Assembly: GCA_001899145.1 (NCBI GenBank)
Contig: MKVF01000030.1
Coordinates: 186,001 to 250,000, forward strand
Origin: Flavobacteriia bacterium 40-80
GTDB taxonomy: Bacteria; Bacteroidota; Bacteroidia; Flavobacteriales_D; Crocinitomicaceae
DNA: 64,000 nucleotides
Direction of reading: 5' to 3'
Numbering within the stretch: position 1 is the first letter of the stretch; each line of letters opens with the position of its first letter. Below are positions 35,274 through 43,299 of the stretch, piece after piece. The translations under genes and the position numbers were made by a program. Below the pieces are notes generated by a model. It was not told the DNA's origin. It was given only the letters and a program-made list of their open reading frames with translations, and did not search any database.

Positions 35274-35834
35274 ATGTTGGATTTATCATTTGCAAATATA
35301 ATTGAATCACTTGTTAAAAAGGAGCCGGAAGCTGCACGTAAAGATTTCGGGTTGCTGAGCCCGGCGTTGGAAGGATACGAACTGATCCATTTTTTTATTG
35401 AGCTGGACATTGACAGGAACGCCGCCTTTAAAATTTGGAATGCTATTGATAAATCAACTTTGGATCCGCTATTTGCAGAAGTGATAAACGTTTATCTCTT
35501 GTATTTAAAATCGGAAAAAGAACAGTTAAAAGCGTTTGTTGAATCAAAAGATCAGGAGAAAATTTTCAATGTCATTGAAGCGAATAACCTTGCATTTTAT
35601 GCACATGAGCTGAATTTGAAAGAACAGGAATCCCTTCTGAAAAAGGCAGACTCGCTCAGCATCTCTTCTCAATTGCTGCAACCGGAAAAACAGGCAGAAA
35701 AATTTCAATTATTTCACCCGGTTACTTTGTTGAATATCCATTTTCAGGTGATCCGGTTTTTAAACCAGCATTTTGAGAAAGAGGAAGATCTGGATGAAAT
35801 GATCCGGAGAATTAATCAAGAAAAACCACTTTGA
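35274..35834 (+). CDS. Helical protein of unknown function upstream of nth
   Basis: 186 residues, no signal peptide, predicted almost all alpha-helical and rich in Glu, Lys and Leu (EPEAARKDFGLLSPALEGYELIHFFIE; LNLKEQESLLKKADSLS). Cytoplasmic. The nth gene begins 2 nt after its stop, so the two are coupled. I recognise no family. It is divergent from a small gene with an 11-nt gap. Confidence 0.65.
   Translation: MLDLSFANIIESLVKKEPEAARKDFGLLSPALEGYELIHFFIELDIDRNAAFKIWNAIDKSTLDPLFAEVINVYLLYLKSEKEQLKAFVESKDQEKIFNVIEANNLAFYAHELNLKEQESLLKKADSLSISSQLLQPEKQAEKFQLFHPVTLLNIHFQVIRFLNQHFEKEEDLDEMIRRINQEKPL
35293..35300 (-). promoter_or_regulatory. -7 box for the gene at 35017-35262, inside the opposing gene
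   Basis: TATATTTG on the minus strand, exact TAnnTTTG, about 30 nt before the ATG at 35262. It is inside the coding sequence of the plus-strand gene 35274-35834. Confidence 0.5.
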
Positions 35835-35836
35835 AC

Positions 35837-36481
35837 ATGACAAAAAAAGAAAAAGCAAAATACATCATTGATGAATTGGAGAAATTGTATCCCGAAACAC
35901 CTGTGCCGCTGGATCATAAAGATGCCTACACTTTGCTGATTGCTGTATTGCTTTCGGCACAATGCACGGACGTACGGGTAAACCAGATCACCCCGTCTTT
36001 GTTCAGGCGCGCGGATAATCCGTTTGATATGGTGAAGCTTTCTGTGGATGAGATCAGAGAGATCATTCGTCCTTGCGGCTTATCACCCAGGAAATCAGCT
36101 GCTATTTTTGAGCTTTCACAGATTTTGATAACAAAATATAATGGCGAAGTCCCTCAAAATATGCACCTGTTGGAAGAATTGCCGGGAGTAGGGCATAAAA
36201 CCGCATCCGTGGTCATGTCTCAGGCATTTGGAGAACCTGCCTTTCCGGTAGATACACATATTCATCGGCTGCTGACCCGCTGGGGAATTACTTCCGGTAA
36301 AAACGTCGTTCAGACGGAACAGGATGCAAAAAAGATTTTCCCGAAAAGTTACTGGAACAAGCTGCATCTGCAGATCATTTTTTACGGAAGAGAGTACTCG
36401 CCGGCACGTTCACCAAAGTACGATAAAGATTTCATAACGCGTACCATAGGAACGAAAAAGGCATTGGAGGAATTGGTGTAA
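35837..36481 (+). CDS. nth: Endonuclease III without the [4Fe-4S] cysteines
   Basis: 214 residues from the ATG at 35837; the TTG at 35831 is less likely. Base-excision repair DNA glycosylase/AP lyase. The helix-hairpin-helix segment LPGVGHKTA holds the catalytic Lys121, and Asp139 is in PVDTHIHR. In the C-terminal part, where E. coli Nth has the C-X6-C-X2-C-X5-C cluster, the sequence is GREYSPARSPKYDKDFITR with no cysteines; only Cys43 and Cys80 exist in the whole protein. The fold should remain, but without an iron-sulfur cluster. I recall the same loss in other Bacteroidota homologues. Confidence 0.92.
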   Translation: MTKKEKAKYIIDELEKLYPETPVPLDHKDAYTLLIAVLLSAQCTDVRVNQITPSLFRRADNPFDMVKLSVDEIREIIRPCGLSPRKSAAIFELSQILITKYNGEVPQNMHLLEELPGVGHKTASVVMSQAFGEPAFPVDTHIHRLLTRWGITSGKNVVQTEQDAKKIFPKSYWNKLHLQIIFYGREYSPARSPKYDKDFITRTIGTKKALEELV

Positions 36482-36529
36482 TTTAGCCTTTTACTTTTGC
36501 ATGGACCAAATTCGTTATAAATTTGTGCT

Positions 36530-36565
36530 TTGGTCAGTGAATTAAAAAAGCAAACAGTATATTTG
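36530..36565 (+). promoter_or_regulatory. Promoter of the glycosyltransferase operon
   Basis: TATATTTG (36558-36565) with TTG at 36530-36532 (spacer 25 nt). About 17-20 nt leader to the TTG start at 36586. Confidence 0.5.
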
Positions 36566-36585
36566 TTTAAATAAAATTAAAAAGA

Positions 36586-37536
36586 TTGTCCTACGCCAAG
36601 CAAATCTCAATAGTTGTTCCTCTTTTTAATGAAGAGGAATCTTTACCGGAGCTACACGGGTGGATTGTTCGTGTAATGACTGAACATCAGTTGTCCTATG
36701 AAGTTATTTTTGTAGACGACGGAAGCAAAGATAAATCCTGGAAAGTGGTGGAGGATTTAAAAGCGAAAGATGCCAATGTCAGGGGAATAAAATTTCAGCG
36801 TAACTATGGTAAATCCGCTGCTTTGCAAAAAGGTTTTGAAGCTGCTGAAGGAGAAGTGGTGATTACGATGGATGCCGATTTACAGGACTCTCCGGATGAA
36901 ATTCCTGAATTGTATCGTATGATTGTACAGGATGATTTTGATGTGGTCTCCGGCTGGAAGCAGAAGCGTTATGATCCTGTTTCAAAAACAATCCCGACAA
37001 AAGTATATAACTGGGCAGCCCGGAAAATGACCGGAATTTATCTTCATGATTTCAATTGCGGCTTGAAAGCATATAAAAATGCAGTAGTGAAAAGCATTGA
37101 GGTGTACGGAGATATGCACCGTTATATTCCACCTCTGGCTAAATATTCGGGATTCAACAAGATCGGTGAGAAAGTAGTGGTTCATCAGGCAAGGAAATAC
37201 GGGACATCCAAATTCGGGCTGAACCGCTTCATTAATGGCCCGCTTGATCTTATGACAGTTGTTTTCATGGGGAAATTCGGTAAAAAACCAATGCACTTTT
37301 TTGGAGTTTTGGGAATGATCATGTTTATAATTGGTTTCGGAATCGTCTTTTACATGATTATAGATAAAGTCTTTTTTGATACGACTGCCCGTTTGATTGC
37401 CGGCAGGACAGAATTTTATATATGCCTTGTAGCGATGCTGATGGGCGTTCAGTTTTTTCTGACAGGTTTTTTGGCGGAGCTTGTCGGAAGAAATTCTTCA
37501 ACAAGGAATGTTTATCTGGTTGAAAAAGAAGTATGA
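36586..37536 (+). CDS. GT2-family membrane glycosyltransferase (GtrB/DPM1-like)
   Basis: 316 residues, starting with TTG at 36586; the first in-frame ATG would remove the nucleotide-sugar motif VVPLFNEEESLPEL. Motifs: VDDGSKDKSW, NYGKSAALQKGFE, the metal-binding MDADLQDSPDE, and FNCGLKAYK with RYIPPLA. Two C-terminal membrane helices (about 235-260 and 280-305) are typical of polyprenyl-phosphate sugar transferases. It forms an operon with a HAD phosphatase, a MORN-like protein and a lipoprotein. Sugar and acceptor are unknown. Confidence 0.92.
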   Translation: MSYAKQISIVVPLFNEEESLPELHGWIVRVMTEHQLSYEVIFVDDGSKDKSWKVVEDLKAKDANVRGIKFQRNYGKSAALQKGFEAAEGEVVITMDADLQDSPDEIPELYRMIVQDDFDVVSGWKQKRYDPVSKTIPTKVYNWAARKMTGIYLHDFNCGLKAYKNAVVKSIEVYGDMHRYIPPLAKYSGFNKIGEKVVVHQARKYGTSKFGLNRFINGPLDLMTVVFMGKFGKKPMHFFGVLGMIMFIIGFGIVFYMIIDKVFFDTTARLIAGRTEFYICLVAMLMGVQFFLTGFLAELVGRNSSTRNVYLVEKEV

Positions 37537-38081
37537 TGCAGTTCCCGGAGATCGATAAGACCTGGACCTTGTTTCTGGACAGAGACGGTGTGATTAACGT
37601 CCGTAATTTCGGAGGGTATATCACCAGAAAGGAAGAATTTCAGTTCTTGCCGGGTGTTCCGGAAGCCATAACAGCGCTCTCCGTTATTTTTGGAAGAATA
37701 ATTGTATGTACCAATCAGCAGGGAATCGCAAAAGGATTATTCTCAAAAAGTAACCTTGATGAGATTCATCGTTACATGGAGCATGAACTAGCAGAAAGAG
37801 GAGGGAAGATCGATGGAATTTTCGCGGCGTGTGAGCTGAAATCGGACGAGAAAAATACCCGGAAGCCGCAGCCGTTCATGGCATTAGAAGCGAAAAAACA
37901 GTTTCCTGAAATTGATTTTAATAAATCAATTATGGTGGGAGATACAGATTCTGATATTATCTTTGGCAGGAATTTAGGCATGAAGACCATATTGATTGAG
38001 TCGGAAGAAAAAGTGAAAGAACAGGCAGATTTTAAGATAAATGGATTATGGGAACTTTTAAAACTGGTTCGGCAAAAATGA
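37533..38081 (+). CDS. HAD-IIIA phosphatase (GmhB/histidinol-phosphatase-like)
   Basis: 182 residues; ATGA overlap with the glycosyltransferase. HAD motif I FLDRDGVINV with nucleophile Asp and acid Asp, GYITRKEEFQFLPGV, motif II VCTNQQGI, Lys in KPQPFMALEAKKQF, and motif III MVGDTDSDIIFG. It lacks the Cys-His zinc loop typical of E. coli GmhB: I see only scattered Cys (AACELKSDEKN). Likely a sugar-phosphate or D,D-heptose bisphosphate phosphatase; its place next to a glycosyltransferase supports envelope sugar metabolism. Confidence 0.88.
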   Translation: MMQFPEIDKTWTLFLDRDGVINVRNFGGYITRKEEFQFLPGVPEAITALSVIFGRIIVCTNQQGIAKGLFSKSNLDEIHRYMEHELAERGGKIDGIFAACELKSDEKNTRKPQPFMALEAKKQFPEIDFNKSIMVGDTDSDIIFGRNLGMKTILIESEEKVKEQADFKINGLWELLKLVRQK

Positions 38082-38836
38082 AAAAGATAACAGGGATATT
38101 ATTATTGATTTTAGGAACTGTATTTTCTTACGCCCAGCAAAATCAGGTGGACAGTAAAGGCCGTAAGCAGGGAGACTGGGTAAAGTATTACCCGAATTCG
38201 AAACACATAGAATATAAAGGAACATTTAAAGACGACAAGCCGACAGGTGTATTCTATTACTATGAATATGACGGGACAGTAAAAATGGTCGCAAATCACA
38301 ATCCGGTGACAGGACGTTCCGAGGTATATTTTTATCACGATAATAAAGCCGTGAAAGCATCTGGAATTTTCAGAAATATGAAAAAAGACAGTGTCTGGAC
38401 GTATTACAGCAATACCGGCATTATCAGTAAAAGAGAGACCTATAAAAATGGTTTCCTGGAAGGAATGGTTTATTCTTACTATGTAAATAATATGAAGAAA
38501 ACTTCTCCGCAAAAGGTGTGTGAAGAAATACCTTATAAAGGCGGAAAGAAAAACGGTGTTGCTAAAGAATATTATATTGACGGAACCTTAAAAAAGGAGT
38601 GCATCTACAAGGATGATAAGCTGACAGGAACTTATAAAACATATCTTCCCGGAGGTGTGCTGGAATCAGAATCTTATTTTTACAACAATAACAGGCACGG
38701 TGTCGGCGTTTTCCATACGGCATCCGGCAAACAATATTCTTATTTCATATACGGAGAAAAAGTTCCTCAGGACGACTATAAGAAATGGCTGGAAAAATGT
38801 GCTCAGAATAAAGTGAACACTAATTTACCGAAGTGA
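38078..38836 (+). CDS. Exported MORN-repeat/YwqK-like protein
   Basis: 252 residues from the ATG at 38078, overlapping the HAD gene stop (ATGA). Signal peptide about 1-19 (VFSYAQQ). The rest is a run of MORN-like antiparallel units: GDWVKYYPNSKHIEYKGTF, GVFYYYEYDGTVKMVANHN, KDSVWTYYSNTGIISKRETY, NGVAKEYYIDGTLKKECIY, TGTYKTYLPGGVLESESYF. Such proteins are often annotated as YwqK-family antitoxin-like, but here it is exported, so a toxin-neutralising role is unlikely. Function unknown. Confidence 0.87.
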   Translation: MKKITGILLLILGTVFSYAQQNQVDSKGRKQGDWVKYYPNSKHIEYKGTFKDDKPTGVFYYYEYDGTVKMVANHNPVTGRSEVYFYHDNKAVKASGIFRNMKKDSVWTYYSNTGIISKRETYKNGFLEGMVYSYYVNNMKKTSPQKVCEEIPYKGGKKNGVAKEYYIDGTLKKECIYKDDKLTGTYKTYLPGGVLESESYFYNNNRHGVGVFHTASGKQYSYFIYGEKVPQDDYKKWLEKCAQNKVNTNLPK

Positions 38837-38838
38837 AA

Positions 38839-39516
38839 ATGAAGAAAAACCTGTTTTTGCTCTTGTTGCTGGCTGTTGGAATCATTTCTTCCTGTAAGAA
38901 GAATAATTATCAGCCGGTCGATTATGGCTATAATTATTATGGATTGGAAAAGGGCAGATTCATTGAATATGAGATCCGGTATATGGACCATGATTCCTTA
39001 CTGAATAAGCACGATACCAGTGTTTTCTATCTGAAAACTGTTATTGGAAGTGAATATACGGATAATGAAGGTAGAAAAGGGTTTGAATATTTAAGATACA
39101 GAAAAGATTCTTTATCAGGAAAATACGTTTTTCTGAATAAATGGGTAACCCTGATCGCTGATCGTAAAGCACAGCTGGTGGAAGAAAACCAGCGAAAAGT
39201 AAAATTAGTGTTCCCTATAGGAAAGGAGCAGGAATGGGATGCCAATATGTATAATAACTTAGGGGAGCAGACAGCGCATTATGAAGGAATTAATGTACCT
39301 TATGCAAACAGTTTTTTCAGTACTGACTCATCCGTAACAGCAGAGTTTTACAAGTATAAAACGCTCATTGATGACCGTTTAGAGCAGGAAGTATATGCCA
39401 AAGGGATAGGGATGGTCTATAAAGTTTCTAAGAATTTATATTATCAGTTCGGCTGGACTTCTCCTTATAAAGGTACAGAGCTTTACTATTCAGCTATAGC
39501 AACCGGAATAGAATAA
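38839..39516 (+). CDS. Lipoprotein of unknown function
   Basis: 225 residues from the ATG at 38839 (a GTG at 38833 overlaps the previous stop and is less likely). Lipobox IISSC (about Cys19), followed by KKNNYQPVDYGYNYYGLEKGRFIEYEI. Beta-rich, Tyr-rich mature domain with EGRKGFEYLRYRKD and KLVFPIGKEQEWDANMYNN. The YGLEKGRFIEYE pattern recurs in Bacteroidota lipoproteins of unknown function. Last gene of the glycosyltransferase operon. Confidence 0.8.
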   Translation: MKKNLFLLLLLAVGIISSCKKNNYQPVDYGYNYYGLEKGRFIEYEIRYMDHDSLLNKHDTSVFYLKTVIGSEYTDNEGRKGFEYLRYRKDSLSGKYVFLNKWVTLIADRKAQLVEENQRKVKLVFPIGKEQEWDANMYNNLGEQTAHYEGINVPYANSFFSTDSSVTAEFYKYKTLIDDRLEQEVYAKGIGMVYKVSKNLYYQFGWTSPYKGTELYYSAIATGIE

Positions 39517-39742
39517 CTTATTGAGAATCTCATCTGGCGCTTCTTTTCTGTTGATTTCAACCTTTTTAATTTGTAATCATTTGATTTGTAGTAATATAAT
39601 ATTTTTTTGTCTTTCTGAAAAAAGAGCAGGAAAGTGTGATTATGAATTATTTGTAAACCAATGTTTTAAATTCCGGAGAAAGTTACAGTTGCCGAACTTT
39701 AGGACAACTGCTGACCGCTTGCGAATAAAAATTGAATAATCA

Positions 39743-39773
39743 TTGAATATAATAATTCTAAATTCTATATTTG
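39743..39773 (+). promoter_or_regulatory. Promoter of secDF
   Basis: TATATTTG (39766-39773) with TTG at 39743-39745, spacer 20 nt, about 30 nt leader to the ATG at 39807. The 39517-39742 stretch before it is AT-rich with nothing else visible. Confidence 0.65.
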
Positions 39774-39806
39774 CAGGCTTGAAATAAATAAAATTTATAA
39801 AAACAG

Positions 39807-42782
39807 ATGCGTAACAAAGGTTTTTTCTGGTTGTTAACGACGGTGCTGATAGCGGTAAGTATTTACCAGCTGTCATTTACATTCGTTACATTTAACGTTG
39901 AAGGTAAGGCTGATAAAGAAGCTGAGAGAAAAGTCGCTGCTTTGATGGAAACTGCAAAACAAAATAACGGAGTAGCAGTATTGCCAAATGGAGAAGAAGT
40001 GAATTTTAATGAGCCTGAAGCTTTTGAAATAGCAAAGTCAACTTTTGTCAACCAGATTTTGACGGAAAAAGCGACTAAGAAAGTTTATCCGATAATCGGT
40101 TCGAATTTCCAGGATGTAAAAAACAGGTCATTAGCCTTCGGTCTGGATCTTGTCGGAGGGATGAGTGTGACACTTGAAGTTTCTGTCCCGGAGCTGGTTT
40201 ATAGCTATGCCCGTAATCCGAGAGATTTGAAATTCAAAAAGCCATACGATGCAGCGCTGGATGAATATCATACAAAAGGAACAGATTTCCTTACGGCATT
40301 TGTAAATAACTTTAAAAAAGAAAACGGCCAGGACGCTTTAATCGTAAGAGAACTGAATATTGAGGACCTGGACGGTCTGGACAGAAACTCTTCTAACGAG
40401 CAGGTAGTCTTAACATTAAAAAATACGATTAAAAAATCCATGAATGGCGTTGAGCAGATCATGGAGCGTCGTATTAACCAATTTGGTGTAGCGCAGCCTA
40501 ACATTCAGAAAGATGAGTCCTCTAACAGGATTTATATTGAATTACCGGGTGTTCAGGATGAGGCGACTGTTGTAAGCCGTCTGAAATCAACCGCGAACCT
40601 TCAGTTATTTGAAATTTACAATTTTGAAGAGATTCAGGCTTTATTACCGGAAGCAAGCCGTCTTTCTATGACAGACGAGCTGAAATATAAAGAAATAGAT
40701 GATTCTATTGTAGTAGATTCTTCTGCTGTTTTAACCAAAGGTTCTCTTAAAGGTTTATCTGAATACTTGTTTAACGGTGGATATAACATCGTTGGAAATG
40801 TGGAAGTGGCGAACAAGCCGATCGTTGAAAATATGCTGAAACGTCAGGATATCAAACGCTTATTTCCTTCTGATTTAGTATTCATGTGGTCTGATAAGGC
40901 TTCTTCCAGCCAGTACACCAATAATAAGCTTTCTTACCAGCTATATGCTGTACGCGTTCCTGAATCAGGAAAAGCAAAAGTAGGAGGAAACCACGTTAAA
41001 AAAGCATATTTCCAGAGAAACCAGCAATCCAATGAAATTACGGTAAACGTTGAAATGACAACCGAAGGTTCTGAAAAATGGGCGGAAATGACCCGTGAGA
41101 ACATCGGACGTTCCGTAGCGATCACAATGGATGATATCGTTTACTCCGCTCCGCGTGTAAATTCAATTATTTCCGGTGGAAATACGGAAATTTCAGGAAA
41201 CTTCACAATTGAAGAAGCGGAAAGCTTAAGCGGATTGTTGAACGGAGGTTCACTTCCTGCTCCGTGTGTGATTAAAAACCAGTCTAAAGTAGGTCCTACG
41301 ATCGGAGCTGAGAATTCCAGAGCAGGTTTGGTATCTTTCGGGATTTCTTTCTTGTTCATTTTTGCTTACATGTACTTCTACTATGGAAAAGCAGGATTGT
41401 TCGCAAACGTTGCTTTGGTTGCAAACGTTGTTCTGCTTATTGGTACACTGGCATCATTCGGAGCTGTTCTGACACTTGCAGGTATCGCAGGTATCGTGTT
41501 AACGCTGGGTACGGCGGTCGATGCCAATATCCTTATCTTTGAAAGGATCCGTGAGGAGAAACGCAAAGGCTTATCTGATGCGGCAGCTGCTCCGATCGGT
41601 TTCAAAAAAGCGATGCCGGCGATTATTGACGCGAATATGACCCACTTGCTGACAGCTGTAGTATTGAAAATTTTCGGAACAGGTGAGATCAACTCTTTTG
41701 CGACGACATTGATCATCGGGGTATTCACTTCTGTTTTCTCAGCTATTGTTATTACTAAATTGCTGACCTTTGCTCAGATTGAGAAAGGAAGAAAAGTTTC
41801 TTTCTATACAAATGGTTCTAAGAACCTGTTCCAGAACTTCCATTTCGACTGGGTTCACTACCGTAAATTCTTCTACATTATTTCCATTGTAGTAACAATT
41901 GCGGGTGTGGCTTCACTTTTTACAAGAGGATTGAGCAAGTCAGTTGAATTTACGGGAGGTAGAACGATTTCTGTGAAATTAGACAAAGAAGCGGACGTTG
42001 AATTATTGAGAGCTAACCTTGAATCCGTGTTGAAAGACGAAAAAGGAAATGCGGCTTCTGTTGAGGTGAAAACAAAATCAAACAATTACAACGTTGAGAT
42101 CCTGACAAACTATAAATTATCTGATGACGGAGCGTCCAATGAGGTTGAAAGCAAGATCAAAGAAGCGCTTGACAAAGGTAAAGCGAAGATGGGTAACTAT
42201 AAGATCGAAGAAACAAGAACTATTTCGAACTCTGTTTCTCAGGAAATGCTGAATTCATCGAAGATTTCTATTTCCATTGCAATCGCCCTGATCTTTATCT
42301 ATATTCTTATCCGTTTCGGACAATGGCAGTATTCACTTGCTTCGATCCTTGGTTTGGTTCACGACGTTATTTTTACGTTGTCGATATTCTCATTACTGCA
42401 CGGAATTTTACCGTTCAATATGGATGTCAATCAGGCATTTGTAGCAGCTATTCTGACGGTGATAGGTTACTCGATGAACGATAAGGTGATCGTGTTTGAC
42501 CGTATCCGGGAGAATTTGGCGGGATTACCGGTTGAAGCGAACCATAAAGATATTATCAATAAATCCCTGAATACGACATTAAGCAGAACCTTCAATACAT
42601 CGATGACATTATTCGGAGTATGTTTGGTCATGTTCCTGTTCGGTGGAACAGCGATCAAAGGATTCTTGTTTGCGCTATTGATCGGTGTATTTATCGGTAC
42701 TTATTCTTCACTATGTGTATCAACTCCGATCTTGATTGATTTCTCAAGTAAAATCCACGTTGAAGAAGAAAAAAAGAAATAA
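39807..42782 (+). CDS. secDF: Protein translocase fusion SecDF
   Basis: 991 residues, the usual length of the Bacteroidota SecD-SecF fusion. Uses the proton gradient to pull exported proteins across the inner membrane with SecYEG. SecD half: N-terminal helix, VYPIIGSNFQDVKNRSLAFGLDLVGG, long periplasmic region (about 120-490), then six helices with GTAVDANILIFERIREE. SecF half: FTGGRTISVKLD, and the second GYSMNDKVIVFDRIRENL motif near residue 900. Both D-X-N/D proton-pathway segments are present. Own promoter (39743-39773) and strong terminator (42810-42838). Confidence 0.96.
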   Translation: MRNKGFFWLLTTVLIAVSIYQLSFTFVTFNVEGKADKEAERKVAALMETAKQNNGVAVLPNGEEVNFNEPEAFEIAKSTFVNQILTEKATKKVYPIIGSNFQDVKNRSLAFGLDLVGGMSVTLEVSVPELVYSYARNPRDLKFKKPYDAALDEYHTKGTDFLTAFVNNFKKENGQDALIVRELNIEDLDGLDRNSSNEQVVLTLKNTIKKSMNGVEQIMERRINQFGVAQPNIQKDESSNRIYIELPGVQDEATVVSRLKSTANLQLFEIYNFEEIQALLPEASRLSMTDELKYKEIDDSIVVDSSAVLTKGSLKGLSEYLFNGGYNIVGNVEVANKPIVENMLKRQDIKRLFPSDLVFMWSDKASSSQYTNNKLSYQLYAVRVPESGKAKVGGNHVKKAYFQRNQQSNEITVNVEMTTEGSEKWAEMTRENIGRSVAITMDDIVYSAPRVNSIISGGNTEISGNFTIEEAESLSGLLNGGSLPAPCVIKNQSKVGPTIGAENSRAGLVSFGISFLFIFAYMYFYYGKAGLFANVALVANVVLLIGTLASFGAVLTLAGIAGIVLTLGTAVDANILIFERIREEKRKGLSDAAAAPIGFKKAMPAIIDANMTHLLTAVVLKIFGTGEINSFATTLIIGVFTSVFSAIVITKLLTFAQIEKGRKVSFYTNGSKNLFQNFHFDWVHYRKFFYIISIVVTIAGVASLFTRGLSKSVEFTGGRTISVKLDKEADVELLRANLESVLKDEKGNAASVEVKTKSNNYNVEILTNYKLSDDGASNEVESKIKEALDKGKAKMGNYKIEETRTISNSVSQEMLNSSKISISIAIALIFIYILIRFGQWQYSLASILGLVHDVIFTLSIFSLLHGILPFNMDVNQAFVAAILTVIGYSMNDKVIVFDRIRENLAGLPVEANHKDIINKSLNTTLSRTFNTSMTLFGVCLVMFLFGGTAIKGFLFALLIGVFIGTYSSLCVSTPILIDFSSKIHVEEEKKK

Positions 42783-42809
42783 TTTTTTGAATCAAAACAT
42801 AACGAAAGG

Positions 42810-42838
42810 AGGACGTTCATTTTGAACGTCCTTTTTTT
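42810..42838 (+). terminator. Strong rho-independent terminator of secDF
   Basis: AGGACGTTCA (42810-42819) pairs with TGAACGTCCT (42823-42832), then a run of T to 42838. Confidence 0.9.
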
Positions 42839-42953
42839 ATTGATGAATGCTGTTCTGCTCCATCCCGGAACTGTTGCCCGGGATAATTCGGGATTCTAAT
42901 TATTTTTTCTGTCAAGGTGTTGTTAATCCTCTGTGGAGATGTTGTTTCTTTTT

Positions 42954-42961
42954 TATTTTTG
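42954..42961 (+). promoter_or_regulatory. Candidate -7 box, leaderless arrangement, rhodanese gene
   Basis: TATTTTTG ends 6 nt before the ATG at 42968. The nearest TTG (42920-42922) is 31 nt upstream, too far for the usual spacing. Confidence 0.45.
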
Positions 42962-42967
42962 CAGGGT

Positions 42968-43285
42968 ATGAAGACGATAAACGTAAGCGAGTTAAAGCGA
43001 AAGATGGACAATGGCGATGATTTTCAGTTGATCGATGTCAGAGAGCCATCCGAATATGATATCTGCAATTTGAAGGGAGAATTGATTCCTGTTAATACAA
43101 TCCCTGAAAATGTTGAATTAATTTCAAGAGACAAAGACGTGATCATTCATTGTCGTTCCGGTGTAAGAAGCGCAAATGCTATTTCTTACCTGGAACAACA
43201 TTTCGGGTTGGATAATCTGTATAACCTGGAAGGAGGAATCCTTGCCTGGATCACCTACATTGATCCTGCCATGGAATCCTATTGA
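42968..43285 (+). CDS. Cytoplasmic rhodanese-domain protein (GlpE/PspE-like)
   Basis: 105 residues from the ATG at 42968; the longer frame from 42917 runs over the promoter. Single rhodanese domain: INVSELKRKM, FQLIDVREPSEYDICNL, and active loop HCRSGVRSANA (Cys62), ending LYNLEGGILAWITYIDP. No signal peptide. Moves sulfane sulfur; acceptor unknown. A histidine kinase starts 14 nt downstream, which probably means a shared transcript. Confidence 0.92.
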   Translation: MKTINVSELKRKMDNGDDFQLIDVREPSEYDICNLKGELIPVNTIPENVELISRDKDVIIHCRSGVRSANAISYLEQHFGLDNLYNLEGGILAWITYIDPAMESY

Positions 43286-43299
43286 TAAGGAATGTTGAT

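Noticed and set aside
38078-38836. Reading the MORN/YwqK-like protein as an antitoxin of a toxin-antitoxin pair
   Set aside because: It is exported, and no toxin gene adjoins; the neighbours are sugar-handling and lipoprotein genes.
39521-39739. 72-codon plus-strand frame before secDF
   Set aside because: AT-rich, no conserved features, and it overlaps the secDF promoter region.
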